Positions 26,594 to 35,589 of a stretch of DNA of 64,000 nt are shown piece after piece; the stretch's first letter is position 1; each line of letters begins with the position of its first letter. The notes under the pieces are model-generated. The model worked only from the letters and a program-made list of their open reading frames with translations. It searched no databases and had not been told where the DNA came from. Made by a program: the position numbers and the translations under genes. The stretch is from Armatimonadota bacterium (GTDB taxonomy: Bacteria > Armatimonadota > Zipacnadia > Zipacnadales > UBA11051), in assembly GCA_013178155.1 (NCBI GenBank), contig JABLXH010000003.1:1-64000 (forward strand), written 5' to 3'.

Positions 26594-27772
26594 ATGCGCG
26601 TTGGAGTTCACTCAGGCCACCAGGGGAGCCAGTGGCACTACTTCGATGACGAGGACCTCCAGGCTGTAAAGGCTGTGCTCGATGCCGGGGCACTGGGCAC
26701 CATATCGCCCTCTCCCCCACTCCAGGCGTTGGAAAAGGACTTCTGCGATACCTTCGGCTCGCCCTACGCCATGGGTGTCGTCAATGCCATGGCCGGGCTC
26801 CATTCGGCGGTCGCGGCGGCCGGAGCCGGCGCTGGCGATGAGGTGGTTGTGGACTCCCTGGTGGGCTTCGGTGGTATCGCCGCCACCTTCAACAACGCCA
26901 TTCCGGTCTTTGCCGATGTGCGCCGCGATACGCACACCATGGACCCAGAGTCGCTAAGGTCTCGCCTCTCGGAGCGGACCAAGGCGGTCATCGTCACCCA
27001 GCTCTGGGGTCTGATCGCCGACATGGACGAGATCATGGCCATCGCCAAACAGCACAACCTGATGGTTATCGAGGACTGCGCCCATGCCATCTTCGCTCAG
27101 TACAACGGCAAGTATGCCGGCGCCATCGGCGACATCGGCGTCTTCTCCTTTCAGGAGAGCAAGCAACTGGGCACCGGCGAGGGTGGCATGATCCTGTACA
27201 AGGACCCCGAGGTCGGCAAGCGCCTGGAACAGATGATCACCTTCGGCACCATGCCCGAGCGCATCGCGCTGAACTACCGCATCACGGCGGTCATGGCGGC
27301 CATCGCGGGTGTGCAGTTCAAGCGCACCCCCGGCTATGTGGACATTTGCATCCGGTCGGCGGAGCACTATAACGCAGCAGTGGCGGACACGGACCTCATC
27401 GAGGCCCAGGTTACGCCGCCGGGCAGGGTCCACACTTACCACTTGTGGGCGGCGACCTACGAGGGTGACGCGAAGGGCCTGCCCATGGATGATTTCATCA
27501 AGGTCTGCGAGGAGAAGGGCTTCTCCTGCATGTGGCGCTACATCCAGAAGGCCCCCTATCTGTATGATGTCTTCCAGCAGCCGGTCGCCTTCGGCCGTGG
27601 CTGCCCCATGCAGTGCCCGCTGCGGCTGCGCGATGTGTCCTACACACCGGGCCTGTGCCCCAACGCCGAGGACATCATGTCCAAGCTGCTGCTGGTCTGG
27701 ACCGGCGGTGACCCGGATGCCCACAAGGTGGCAGCCGACAATCTACGGGCGGCTATCGAGGCGGTAAGCTGA
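26594..27772 (+). CDS. DegT/DnrJ/EryC1/StrS-family PLP-dependent sugar aminotransferase (copy 1)
   Basis: A 392-residue fold-type I aminotransferase. It has NAMAGLHSAVAAAGAG (cofactor phosphate loop), VIEDCAHAIFAQYNGKYAG (Asp holding the pyridine nitrogen) and FQESKQLGTGEGGMI with the Schiff-base Lys. The family aminates keto-sugar nucleotides for surface glycans. AAAGGTG precedes ATG 26594; GTG 26585 and ATG 26588 are in frame but too near. It is directly followed by an acyltransferase, giving an aminotransferase plus acyltransferase pair that recurs at 59884-62242. Confidence 0.85.
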   Translation: MRVGVHSGHQGSQWHYFDDEDLQAVKAVLDAGALGTISPSPPLQALEKDFCDTFGSPYAMGVVNAMAGLHSAVAAAGAGAGDEVVVDSLVGFGGIAATFNNAIPVFADVRRDTHTMDPESLRSRLSERTKAVIVTQLWGLIADMDEIMAIAKQHNLMVIEDCAHAIFAQYNGKYAGAIGDIGVFSFQESKQLGTGEGGMILYKDPEVGKRLEQMITFGTMPERIALNYRITAVMAAIAGVQFKRTPGYVDICIRSAEHYNAAVADTDLIEAQVTPPGRVHTYHLWAATYEGDAKGLPMDDFIKVCEEKGFSCMWRYIQKAPYLYDVFQQPVAFGRGCPMQCPLRLRDVSYTPGLCPNAEDIMSKLLLVWTGGDPDAHKVAADNLRAAIEAVS

Positions 27773-27826
27773 TATACCGATCTACTGAAGCGCCTGAACA
27801 GCCTCGTGCGGTTGGAGAGCCATACC

Positions 27827-28996
27827 GTGCCTGAACACAACCCCCAGCACGAGACGACCTACCAGACCAGGGTGCTGACGGACCCGAGTGCGTTTACCGC
27901 CTTGCAGGAAGAATGGGAGGACCTGAGGCGGCGCAGCCCTCACGCCACGGTCTACACTTCCTGGGCGTGGTTGCATGGCTGGTGGCAGGTCTATGGAGCT
28001 GACAAGGAACTCCGCCTGATCACCGTGTGGCAGGCTGAGACCGGCCAACTCGTCGGCCTGGCCCCCTTTATGCGCGGCAAGCGGATCCGGGGACGGAAAC
28101 GACTGCAGCGCGAGAGCCTCGGTCTCATCGGCACGGGCGAGGGGCCGCAAGCCGAAGGTCTCGACTTGCTTGCTGACGCAGCCTGCCTGCCGCAGACGGT
28201 GGCCGCGATTTGGCAGACCTGCACAGACCTGCGCTCAGAGTGGCAGCAACTGCAGTTCGACGATCTGCGCCACGGCCAGACGGGGTTTGACCTGCTGGCA
28301 GAACAGGCCTTGCAGGAACCCTATCTGGTTCTCTTTGAAACACAGAGACGCAGCCTCATCGGGCAGCTTCCTGACAGCTTTGAGAGCTATGTAGCGCAGT
28401 TGCCGAGCAAGGAATGGCGCAAGCTAGTACGTCGCTACATGAAACGAATGGGGGCAGAGGGACGGTTCACACCGTTCTCCTGTACCACCGGGCTGGACCG
28501 CGACACCCTTGAGCACTGGCTTGACTTCCTGGCTCGTCACAGCATCGAGGTACAGCGGCGTAAGGGGCAGACGAGCGCGTGGGCCGATCCGCGTTTCCGG
28601 ACCTGCATGGTTTCCATCATCACCCTGTTGGCGGAGCGGAACCAGGTGTGGCTCCATGCCCTGCGGGCCGGCGAGCGCGATGTGGCCGTCCGCATCGGCT
28701 TTGTCACCGGAGACACCTATGAGGCGTACCAGAGTGCTTACGACGTGGAGTTCGCCGAGGACAGTCCCGGTCATTGCCTGCGATTGCTGAGCATCAAGGA
28801 GGCCATCGAGGCTGGCCTTGTCGCCTTCAATATGGGCTCCGCGGACTATGCTTACAAGAGCCGGTATTTCCCGGATACCCAGCCGGTGGGTACACTGACA
28901 ATCGTTCCTGCCGACGCCGAGGGCAGGAGCCGGCTGGGGGGCGAGCTGCTCCAGCGGGGCTTGCGTCAGCGCGTCAAGGGCTGGTTGAGACGCTAG
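27827..28996 (+). CDS. GNAT-superfamily acyltransferase, BioF2/FemAB-like (copy 2)
   Basis: A 389-residue paralogue of the proteins at 9304 and 61106. It has the N-terminal SWAWLHGWWQVYGADKELRL (compare LEWLLPWYQVYGADYDLHF in copy 1), SKEWRKLVRRYMKR, and NMGSADYAYKSRYF near the end. GTG 27827 with GGAGAG upstream is preferred; GTG 27806 lacks a ribosome site. It follows the aminotransferase by 54 bp, so N-acylation of the amino sugar is the likely job. A strong bidirectional terminator closes the unit. Confidence 0.75.
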   Translation: MPEHNPQHETTYQTRVLTDPSAFTALQEEWEDLRRRSPHATVYTSWAWLHGWWQVYGADKELRLITVWQAETGQLVGLAPFMRGKRIRGRKRLQRESLGLIGTGEGPQAEGLDLLADAACLPQTVAAIWQTCTDLRSEWQQLQFDDLRHGQTGFDLLAEQALQEPYLVLFETQRRSLIGQLPDSFESYVAQLPSKEWRKLVRRYMKRMGAEGRFTPFSCTTGLDRDTLEHWLDFLARHSIEVQRRKGQTSAWADPRFRTCMVSIITLLAERNQVWLHALRAGERDVAVRIGFVTGDTYEAYQSAYDVEFAEDSPGHCLRLLSIKEAIEAGLVAFNMGSADYAYKSRYFPDTQPVGTLTIVPADAEGRSRLGGELLQRGLRQRVKGWLRR

Positions 28997-29019
28997 ACAG
29001 GCGTCGGCAGAACAGCAAA

Positions 29020-29052
29020 GGCGGTGGACCGTCTCTTGCGCGGTCCACCGCC
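29020..29052. terminator. bidirectional terminator between convergent genes
   Basis: A perfect 12-bp stem: GGCGGTGGACCG (29020-29031) with 29041-29052, loop of nine. The plus side continues TGAATGTTT. It separates the plus-strand acyltransferase from the minus-strand beta-helix giant. Confidence 0.75.
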
Positions 29053-29074
29053 TGAATGTTTCCTGGCGTTGCCG

Positions 29075-32000
29075 TCAGCGTGCTAATGGCGCCAGATGCT
29101 GCACTTGCGCGCCATCGCGACTGACTGCGCGGACACAGACCAGATACTGACCGGCTGGCACCTTCGTGCCGGTGACCCCGCGCCCCGACCACAGCAGGCT
29201 GTGTACCCCGGCGCCCAGGGAGCGCTGAGGCAGCACCGCGACAGTCCGTCCGGCCAGGTTCTTGATCTCTACGCCTACCTGAGCAGCAGCGGACAGGTTG
29301 ACCGTGATCTGGGCTCCGGCACTGGTGCTAGCAGCGGCCGCGGTCAGTGTAAGCGGGCTGGCACTTCCCGTGGTGAAGCTCCACCAGAAGTTCTCCCCCA
29401 GCTCCACCCCGGCTGTACTCCGTGCGTGCTGCCCGATGGTGACCTTGTAGCAGGTGTTGGCCTGCAGAGGTGCGGTGGGCCGGAAGATGAGCTGCGTACG
29501 CCTCCAGGCAAAGCTTCCGGCTACGGCGGGCTCGATGCTGAAACAGCTCTCCACGGAACGGCGGTGCATGGGCAGACTGAAGGTGACCGTTATGCGCGAG
29601 GTGGTATCTACGCCCGTGCCCTCTGGTGCCTTTGCCACCACGCGTGGTGTGGGGCCGGCTGCGGTGCGGAAGGACCAGGCCACCTCCTGCCTCAGCCTGA
29701 GTCCTGCAGCGCTGCGAGCACCCCGCTGCAAGGTGATGGTATAGCGCGTGTTGGCGCGCAGGGGCTTGTCCGGAATGAACACCAGCGAGTTGCGATCCCA
29801 GCCGAAGCGCCCCGCGACTTGCGGTGAGATACTGAAGTTGCTCTGCACGGAAACCCGGTGCATCGGCTGATCGAAATCAACGCTGATGCGCGATTCCAGT
29901 GGCACTGTCGTGCCCCGAGGCTCCCAGGCGGCTGCACGGGGTGGGACCGGGTCAACCGTTCGGAAACGAAGCACCACGGCCTGCCTCAACGGCACTCCCA
30001 CCACGGTCCGGGCTGCCTTGCCGATCGTGACCACATAGTCGGTGCTATAGGGCAGGGGAGCGCTGGGTGTGAAGATGAACTCATTGCCGATCCAGCCCTG
30101 CTTCCCCGGCACCGCCGGCTCGATGCTGAAGTTCTTCTGCACTGATGTTCGGTGCATGGGCTGGTCAAAGGCAATTCGGATCTTCGTACAGCAGGGGACA
30201 GTCGTACCCCTGGGAGCACTGGCGGTCACCATGGGGGCCGGTCCCGGAGCCGTATGGAAGGTCCACGCAAACGGCTTCCCCAACTCCACACCCTGATCGC
30301 TGCGGGCATGACTGCCCACGGTGACGGTATAGTCGGTGTCGCTCGCAAGGGGTTCGGCTGGCTTGAAGATCAGCTTGTTTTCAGCCCAGCCAAAACTGCC
30401 AACGACACTCGGTTCGATGCTAAAGCACCTTTCCACTGAGGCCCGGTGCATGGCTTGATCGAAGGCGATGGTAATTGGCCCCTTGATGTCTGCTGTATCT
30501 CCCTCCGGATCACATGCCACGACTCTCGGGACCGGAGGAGCCGCCGTGTCGAAGGACCAGCTATAGGACTGGCTCAGGGCGGTCCCGGTGGCGCCGCGGG
30601 CGCTGTTGCTGATGGTCACGGTATAGGTGGTGCTGTAAGACAGCGGCGCCGTGGGGGTGAATGTTAGCTCGTTACCGGACCAACTGAACGTGCCCTCGAC
30701 GCTGGGGCTTATGGTGAAGGCGCTTTCCACCGATGCCTGGTCCATGGCGCTGTCAAAGGTGATGCGGACCGTCTTATCAACGGGCACAGCCTTGCCTTGC
30801 GGCCTGGCATCGCCGATCAGGGGCGCCGAGCTGGTCGTGAAGCTGAAAGACTCATCCCAGCCGGAGACCCCTCCCGCCTGCCTCACTACACCGGCACACA
30901 GGCGTACGTTGCAGACAGTCCCAGGGGGCAAGGGAGAGCTGGGGCGGAAACGCAGCTTAAGTCCGGGTGTCGGCCAGTCGAACTTGCCGACTACCGGCTG
31001 GCCTCCGACTGGCGTCAGACTGAAGGCATCACAGGCACTGGACGCCTCTACGGCCTCCGTAAAGGTAACCTCGACGGCCGTGCTGCGCGGTACATCTGTG
31101 GCATAGCTGGCAGGAGTATGTGACCGGATGAGACCACGGTAAGACAGGCTCGAGAGATCGGTAAAGCCCGGGGGGGAGTCAGGGCACTTGTAGCCCCAGG
31201 AGGTCGTCCCTGTTGCCGTGGGTACATAGGTATCGGTGAGCTCGGGATCCACTAACAGGACGCCGTTGCCAATCGCCGGGCATTGGCCAGCCAAGACCTC
31301 ACCCCACGTGAAGACGATCTTTGAGTACGACACATGCTTGCCGGTGATGGCCCAGGTGTCGGCGTTGGCTCCTGGAATCCAGAATGCACTGTCTGTTACC
31401 ACCACGGACTGCGTATCCGAGTTGGCGTTGTGCATGGGCCCGACGATGATGGACCGACTGATGGTCTGACCGCTGTACGCCTGCGGGCGGACGGCGTACG
31501 TGGCATTGTCCACAAAGGTGCAGCGATCGGCGGACTGGTTATTGTTGGCCATGCTGGCCCCGGCATCCCCATTGCCATAGGCCAGGCAGTTGATAAGCTT
31601 GGTTCCAACTCCCCAGAGTTTGTAACCCACGTACGCATTGCCGTAGGCCACACAGTTCTCGATGGTCGCTACCGGCTTGATGTCGAACCCGGCATCCCCG
31701 TGACCCCAGGCCACGCAGTTGCGAACCTTGATGTTCTGGTCCGTGATATAGGTGTTGTCAGGCCCCTCCCGAATGCCCTCGATGATGATGCCATCCACGT
31801 TGTCGTTGCTGTCGGAGTAGTTGTGGGCAAAGGTACAGTTCTCAACGAGCACGTTGCTGACCCGATTGGCGGTGTCACCAATGGTCGGCCCTACTACGCA
31901 CTCGGCAAACAGGCAGTTGCGGAGGGTCAGGTAGTCCCCTCCCACCAGGTCCATGGGCCGCCCGCACCGCCGTCCTGTGACCGCCATGCTCTCCTGAGTG

Positions 32001-32446
32001 CTCTTGAACTCACAGTTCTCTATGATCAGATGGTGTTTGGGGCCGTACTTGTCTGCCCAGCGGATGCCCGAACCACCCGAAAACCAGATGCCGGAGACCC
32101 TTGTATAGGGTCGTACGCACAACAGCACGTACTGGCTGCCGTACCATACCTGCACCGTGCCGGGCTCCTCAGCCCGGATGGTGACCCAGTCGTTGTACTC
32201 GGGCCGCTCGGGCATGACTGCCCCTGGCGCCTCACCGTAGCGCCCCGGGCGCACCACCAGTTCATCTCCATCCTGCGTGAGCTGGCTTACCGCATACTTC
32301 CAGGTCCGGAAGGGCGCCTCCCGGGTTCCTGGATTGGTGTCACTGCCGTCAGTTGCCAACCAGTAGGTCGCAGCCTGCGCTGCCTGCAGCCACAGGATGA
32401 GGCAGAACCACAGACTCAGGCGCGCGAGACTCCTCAGCGTGGACAT
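29075..32446 (-). CDS. giant secreted beta-helix protein with six Ig-like (Big_5) repeats and a FlgD-like C-terminal domain
   Basis: A 1123-residue exported protein (signal ending QAAQAA). Residues 25-400 are right-handed beta-helix repeats (YWLATDGSDTNPGTREAPF, VENCTFAHNYSD, VRNCVAWGHGDAG). Six tandem Big_5/SbsA-type Ig-like domains of about 97 residues follow, each with a core like ITFDQAMHRASVE...F. The last 95 residues (LTLTAAAAS to LAPLAR) form a FlgD-like domain with IKNLAGRTVAVLP and KVPAGQYLV, closely similar to the end of the protein at 39432. ATG 32446 has GGAGGA eight bases upstream. Probably a surface or matrix polysaccharide-binding protein; the enzyme activity is unknown. Confidence 0.8.
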   Translation of the reverse strand: MSTLRSLARLSLWFCLILWLQAAQAATYWLATDGSDTNPGTREAPFRTWKYAVSQLTQDGDELVVRPGRYGEAPGAVMPERPEYNDWVTIRAEEPGTVQVWYGSQYVLLCVRPYTRVSGIWFSGGSGIRWADKYGPKHHLIIENCEFKSTQESMAVTGRRCGRPMDLVGGDYLTLRNCLFAECVVGPTIGDTANRVSNVLVENCTFAHNYSDSNDNVDGIIIEGIREGPDNTYITDQNIKVRNCVAWGHGDAGFDIKPVATIENCVAYGNAYVGYKLWGVGTKLINCLAYGNGDAGASMANNNQSADRCTFVDNATYAVRPQAYSGQTISRSIIVGPMHNANSDTQSVVVTDSAFWIPGANADTWAITGKHVSYSKIVFTWGEVLAGQCPAIGNGVLLVDPELTDTYVPTATGTTSWGYKCPDSPPGFTDLSSLSYRGLIRSHTPASYATDVPRSTAVEVTFTEAVEASSACDAFSLTPVGGQPVVGKFDWPTPGLKLRFRPSSPLPPGTVCNVRLCAGVVRQAGGVSGWDESFSFTTSSAPLIGDARPQGKAVPVDKTVRITFDSAMDQASVESAFTISPSVEGTFSWSGNELTFTPTAPLSYSTTYTVTISNSARGATGTALSQSYSWSFDTAAPPVPRVVACDPEGDTADIKGPITIAFDQAMHRASVERCFSIEPSVVGSFGWAENKLIFKPAEPLASDTDYTVTVGSHARSDQGVELGKPFAWTFHTAPGPAPMVTASAPRGTTVPCCTKIRIAFDQPMHRTSVQKNFSIEPAVPGKQGWIGNEFIFTPSAPLPYSTDYVVTIGKAARTVVGVPLRQAVVLRFRTVDPVPPRAAAWEPRGTTVPLESRISVDFDQPMHRVSVQSNFSISPQVAGRFGWDRNSLVFIPDKPLRANTRYTITLQRGARSAAGLRLRQEVAWSFRTAAGPTPRVVAKAPEGTGVDTTSRITVTFSLPMHRRSVESCFSIEPAVAGSFAWRRTQLIFRPTAPLQANTCYKVTIGQHARSTAGVELGENFWWSFTTGSASPLTLTAAAASTSAGAQITVNLSAAAQVGVEIKNLAGRTVAVLPQRSLGAGVHSLLWSGRGVTGTKVPAGQYLVCVRAVSRDGAQVQHLAPLAR

Positions 32447-32717
32447 CACAGGGGTCCTCCTTCGACATCATCCCGAAGCGGGGTGGGAGCACGGCTACGG
32501 TGTGAGGCTATTGTTGCGGTCTCGTGGAAGGGACCGGATATCGCTCCCCCAAGCGCCACACTTCTGCCATGGAAATCCTATTTGCTGCACTTCTGCCCGC
32601 TTTCAATCACCAATCAAGAGCCACGCAAAGGAGGACGCTATCGCCGCGTCTGGCAGGAGAAAGGGTGACCGGCGGCCAACCGCAGTCAGCCGGAACTCTC
32701 GGGACGGAGATCCTGTC

Positions 32718-34433
32718 ATGTCAGACCTCAATCTCTTCGATGCACACTGCTACTTGGGGCGCTTCACGCGGTACCAGGAGGGGTACTTCTGCGAGAAGGC
32801 CGACCTTCTGGCGGAGATGGATCACTTCGGCATCGCCGAGGCGCTGGTCGTGGATACGCTGTCACGGGAGTTGGACCCGCGGGCAGGCAACCCGCGGATA
32901 CTCGAGGTCTGTGCCGGGGAAGGGCGGTTGCACCCGGCGTGGGCGCTCGCGCCGCCGTTCCAGAGCCTCCCCTATCCCCTGGACGAGCTGCCGGCGCGGA
33001 TGGCCGAAGCCGGAGTGCGGGCAGTGTGGCTGTTCCCCGGGCACCTGCACTTCACGTTAGCCGACTGGAACTTGCGCCCGATCTTGGAGGTGTTGGAGCA
33101 GGAGCGAGTGCCGCTGTTTGTGGACCCCTCTCCCCTGCTTATCGGCGGGACTCGCGACTTGACGAACTGGGATGCCATGGTACAGCTCTGCCGTGACCAC
33201 CCCGGCCTGCCTGTGGTGACCACCGAGGCGCGAATGTACTGGCCGACGCGGCAGTCGCTGTCAGCCCTGGCAGCGGCACCAAACTTGCACATCGAGCTAA
33301 GTCCGTTCTGGCTCTATCAGGGCATTGAGTTCGTGTGCCGGGAGTTTGGAGCCGAGCGCCTGCTCTTCGGTACCCGCCTGCCCGTCCGCGAGGCCGGGGG
33401 AACCATTGCACAGCTTCAGTATGCCGAGGTTTCAGAGGCAGAGAAGCGGGCCATCGCGGGGGACAACCTGCGGCGGTTGCTGGCGGAGGCGCTGCCGGGG
33501 AGGGAGGAGTCGGGTCGCGCTCTGGTGAGCGCTCCTACCGGAAGCGGCGGTGATGGTACGAGCGGTGACCAGACCGCGACGGCCTGCGTGCCAGGGACTG
33601 ACGTGCCCACACGGGGAAGCGCTATGGGGCGTTTCTACCAGGCCATCCGTGAGGCTGAGGAGCCCTTCTCGGGTGAGGTGCTGATTGATATCCATAGCCA
33701 CATCGGCTATGGCGCTCCGTACTTCATCCCGGATTCCGACCCGGCAACCATCGTGCGGCAACTAAGGCGGCATGGCTTTTCGAAGCTGGTGACCTTCGCC
33801 TTCAGCGGCCTCAACGCCGACTGGACCTGGGGCAATGACTTCGCCTATCAGGCCATGCGTGAGTTCCCGGACCTGCTCCTGCCTCTGGCGGCGGTGCACC
33901 TGTGGCACCCGGAAGAGATGCAGAGAGAGATGGCGCGCTGCTGTGACACCATGGGCTTCTGGGGCGTGAAGCTACACCCCTGGTGGAACGGCTACCCGGA
34001 GACGGGGCCGAACGTCCGGCTGTGCTGTGAGTTCTGCCATGAGCGCGGGCTCATCCTGACCAACCACTACTGGGGGCCACCGTCGCTGCTGGAGGAGTAC
34101 GCCCGCGAGTTCCCCAATGCCAGGCTCATCACTGGACACCTAGTGACGGATGACGAATACTGCGCGGTCGTCAACCGTAATCCGAACGTGTATGTCTGCA
34201 CCTGCCTGCCCATCAACCGCCCGGACCTGATGACGGCGCTGAGCAAGCTGGACCCGGACAAGGTCCTGTTTGGCTCCGATATACCGGACTTGCCGCTCCC
34301 GACCGGCTTCGGCTCGATCCTGTATGCTCGCATCTCCGATGACCTGAAGCGCAAAATCATGGGGCTTAACGCCCAACGGTTGCTGGACCAGGTGGCGCCG
34401 AACGTGCAACCAGCGATGGGCGCCACAACATGA
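32718..34433 (+). CDS. tandem amidohydrolase-2 fusion, N-terminal half degenerate
   Basis: A 571-residue protein made of two TIM-barrel metal-dependent hydrolase domains. The C-terminal half (about 315-560) keeps the metal ligands: DIHSHIGYG (HxH), GVKLHPWW, ITGHLV and LFGSDIPD (Asp). In the N-terminal half (about 1-260) the matching places read DAHCYLGRF (second His lost) and LLFGTRLPV (Asp lost), so it is probably inactive. The linker is Gly/Ser/Thr-rich. ATG 32718 follows GGAG. Members include decarboxylases and lactonases; the substrate is unknown. It lies alone, divergent from the beta-helix giant. Confidence 0.75.
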   Translation: MSDLNLFDAHCYLGRFTRYQEGYFCEKADLLAEMDHFGIAEALVVDTLSRELDPRAGNPRILEVCAGEGRLHPAWALAPPFQSLPYPLDELPARMAEAGVRAVWLFPGHLHFTLADWNLRPILEVLEQERVPLFVDPSPLLIGGTRDLTNWDAMVQLCRDHPGLPVVTTEARMYWPTRQSLSALAAAPNLHIELSPFWLYQGIEFVCREFGAERLLFGTRLPVREAGGTIAQLQYAEVSEAEKRAIAGDNLRRLLAEALPGREESGRALVSAPTGSGGDGTSGDQTATACVPGTDVPTRGSAMGRFYQAIREAEEPFSGEVLIDIHSHIGYGAPYFIPDSDPATIVRQLRRHGFSKLVTFAFSGLNADWTWGNDFAYQAMREFPDLLLPLAAVHLWHPEEMQREMARCCDTMGFWGVKLHPWWNGYPETGPNVRLCCEFCHERGLILTNHYWGPPSLLEEYAREFPNARLITGHLVTDDEYCAVVNRNPNVYVCTCLPINRPDLMTALSKLDPDKVLFGSDIPDLPLPTGFGSILYARISDDLKRKIMGLNAQRLLDQVAPNVQPAMGATT

Positions 34434-34563
34434 ATGGTAACTATGACCCGCAAACTCAAACCTTCCTTGAGATTCCCTGTCTCAAGCCCTTCTTGCGTTC
34501 AGACCCTCATGCGGTCGGGTACAATGCCGCCAATGGCATGGTTGTAGCCTCGGAGGTAAGCTC

Positions 34564-35454
34564 ATGCGTAGCCACATCCCATTTGTCTGGGCTTTGTCTC
34601 TAACGATCGCCCTAGGGGTCCCTATGGTCGCTTTGAGTGGCTGTGGTGGTGGAGGTGATGGCGAGAGGACCGGGACGCTATCGGTGGCGATCACGGATGC
34701 GCCGGGAGAGTTCGCCGAGGTCCATTTGAGCATCCTGGAGGTCCGTGTTGTGCCGACGGGCGACGCTGGTGAGCCTACCGGGCCGGGCTTGCCCCTGATC
34801 GCCCGCTTCGATCCGCCACGGGAAGTTGATCTTCTTGAACTGGCCTATGCCCAGGAGTTGCTGGGGACAGCCGTCGTTCCGGCCGGTGAGTACACCCAGG
34901 TGCGCCTGGTCCTCGCCCCCAATGTCAACGGTGAGCCGCCGGCCAACTATGTGACACTCCTCTCGGATCCGGGCACGCAGATCCCCCTGGACACGCCCAG
35001 CGCTCAGCAGTCAGGACTGAAGCTGCTTGGCAAGTACGTCGTGACCGCCGGGGAAACGGCAGCGATCGTGTTGGACTTTGATCCTGCTCGGGCGATCGTC
35101 GAGGCCGGAAACAGCGGCAAGTACCTCCTCAAACCCACCGGCGTGCGGATCACGCAAGTAGACGATATTCTCTCGACCTACGGCGCTCTGCTGTTGACCG
35201 TTGAGCCTGCTGAGGCATGGCCGAGCGCGTTGGTATCGGTGGTGCCTGAAGGTGGTACGGTCCCGCTGGCGGTTGGCACCGTAGACCCGACTGACGGCCA
35301 CTTCCGCGCCCTACTCCCGCCTGGAAGCTACGCGGTGCGGGTGACTGCCGACGGCTACCCGGATTATGACTCGGCACTGCTGGAGACACCTGTCTACTTC
35401 GATGTGGTTGTGGGAGCAGACACTGATGCCGGGGTGATAGACGTTGGCTTGTAG
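34564..35454 (+). CDS. DUF4382-like lipoprotein
   Basis: A 296-residue predicted lipoprotein. The signal ends with lipobox ALSGC, then a Gly-rich run (GGGGDGE). TGTLSVAITDAPGEFAEVHLSI is the DUF4382 signature, followed by VVPAGEYTQVRLVL. The last 90 residues form a carboxypeptidase-regulatory-like beta-sandwich (LPPGSYAVRVTADGYPDY). ATG 34564 has CGGAGGTAAG upstream. It probably sits on the periplasmic or outer face of a membrane; no function is known. Confidence 0.7.
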   Translation: MRSHIPFVWALSLTIALGVPMVALSGCGGGGDGERTGTLSVAITDAPGEFAEVHLSILEVRVVPTGDAGEPTGPGLPLIARFDPPREVDLLELAYAQELLGTAVVPAGEYTQVRLVLAPNVNGEPPANYVTLLSDPGTQIPLDTPSAQQSGLKLLGKYVVTAGETAAIVLDFDPARAIVEAGNSGKYLLKPTGVRITQVDDILSTYGALLLTVEPAEAWPSALVSVVPEGGTVPLAVGTVDPTDGHFRALLPPGSYAVRVTADGYPDYDSALLETPVYFDVVVGADTDAGVIDVGL

Positions 35455-35494
35455 TGCCCGCGATCTGGTAGTCCCCTGACTTGGGTTCCGCGTG

Positions 35495-35526
35495 CAGGCC
35501 GTCCCTTGTGGGCGGCCTGTTCGTTT
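35495..35526 (+). terminator. intrinsic terminator after the lipoprotein gene
   Basis: CAGGCCG (35495-35501) with CGGCCTG (35513-35519), an inner CCC/GGG stem and a bulged T, then TTCGTTT. Confidence 0.6.
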
Positions 35527-35589
35527 GCCGACGCAGGTATGGTATCATGCTGCAGTTACCGATTCCGACACCTCCCGGGGATGACAGAC

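Noticed and set aside
32603-32629. Three TCAAG-like units (TCAAT, TCAAG, GCAAA) on an 11-bp grid upstream of the beta-helix giant
   Set aside because: The -10 position reads AGAAGT, which is poor, and only one unit is exact; kept as a weak candidate only.
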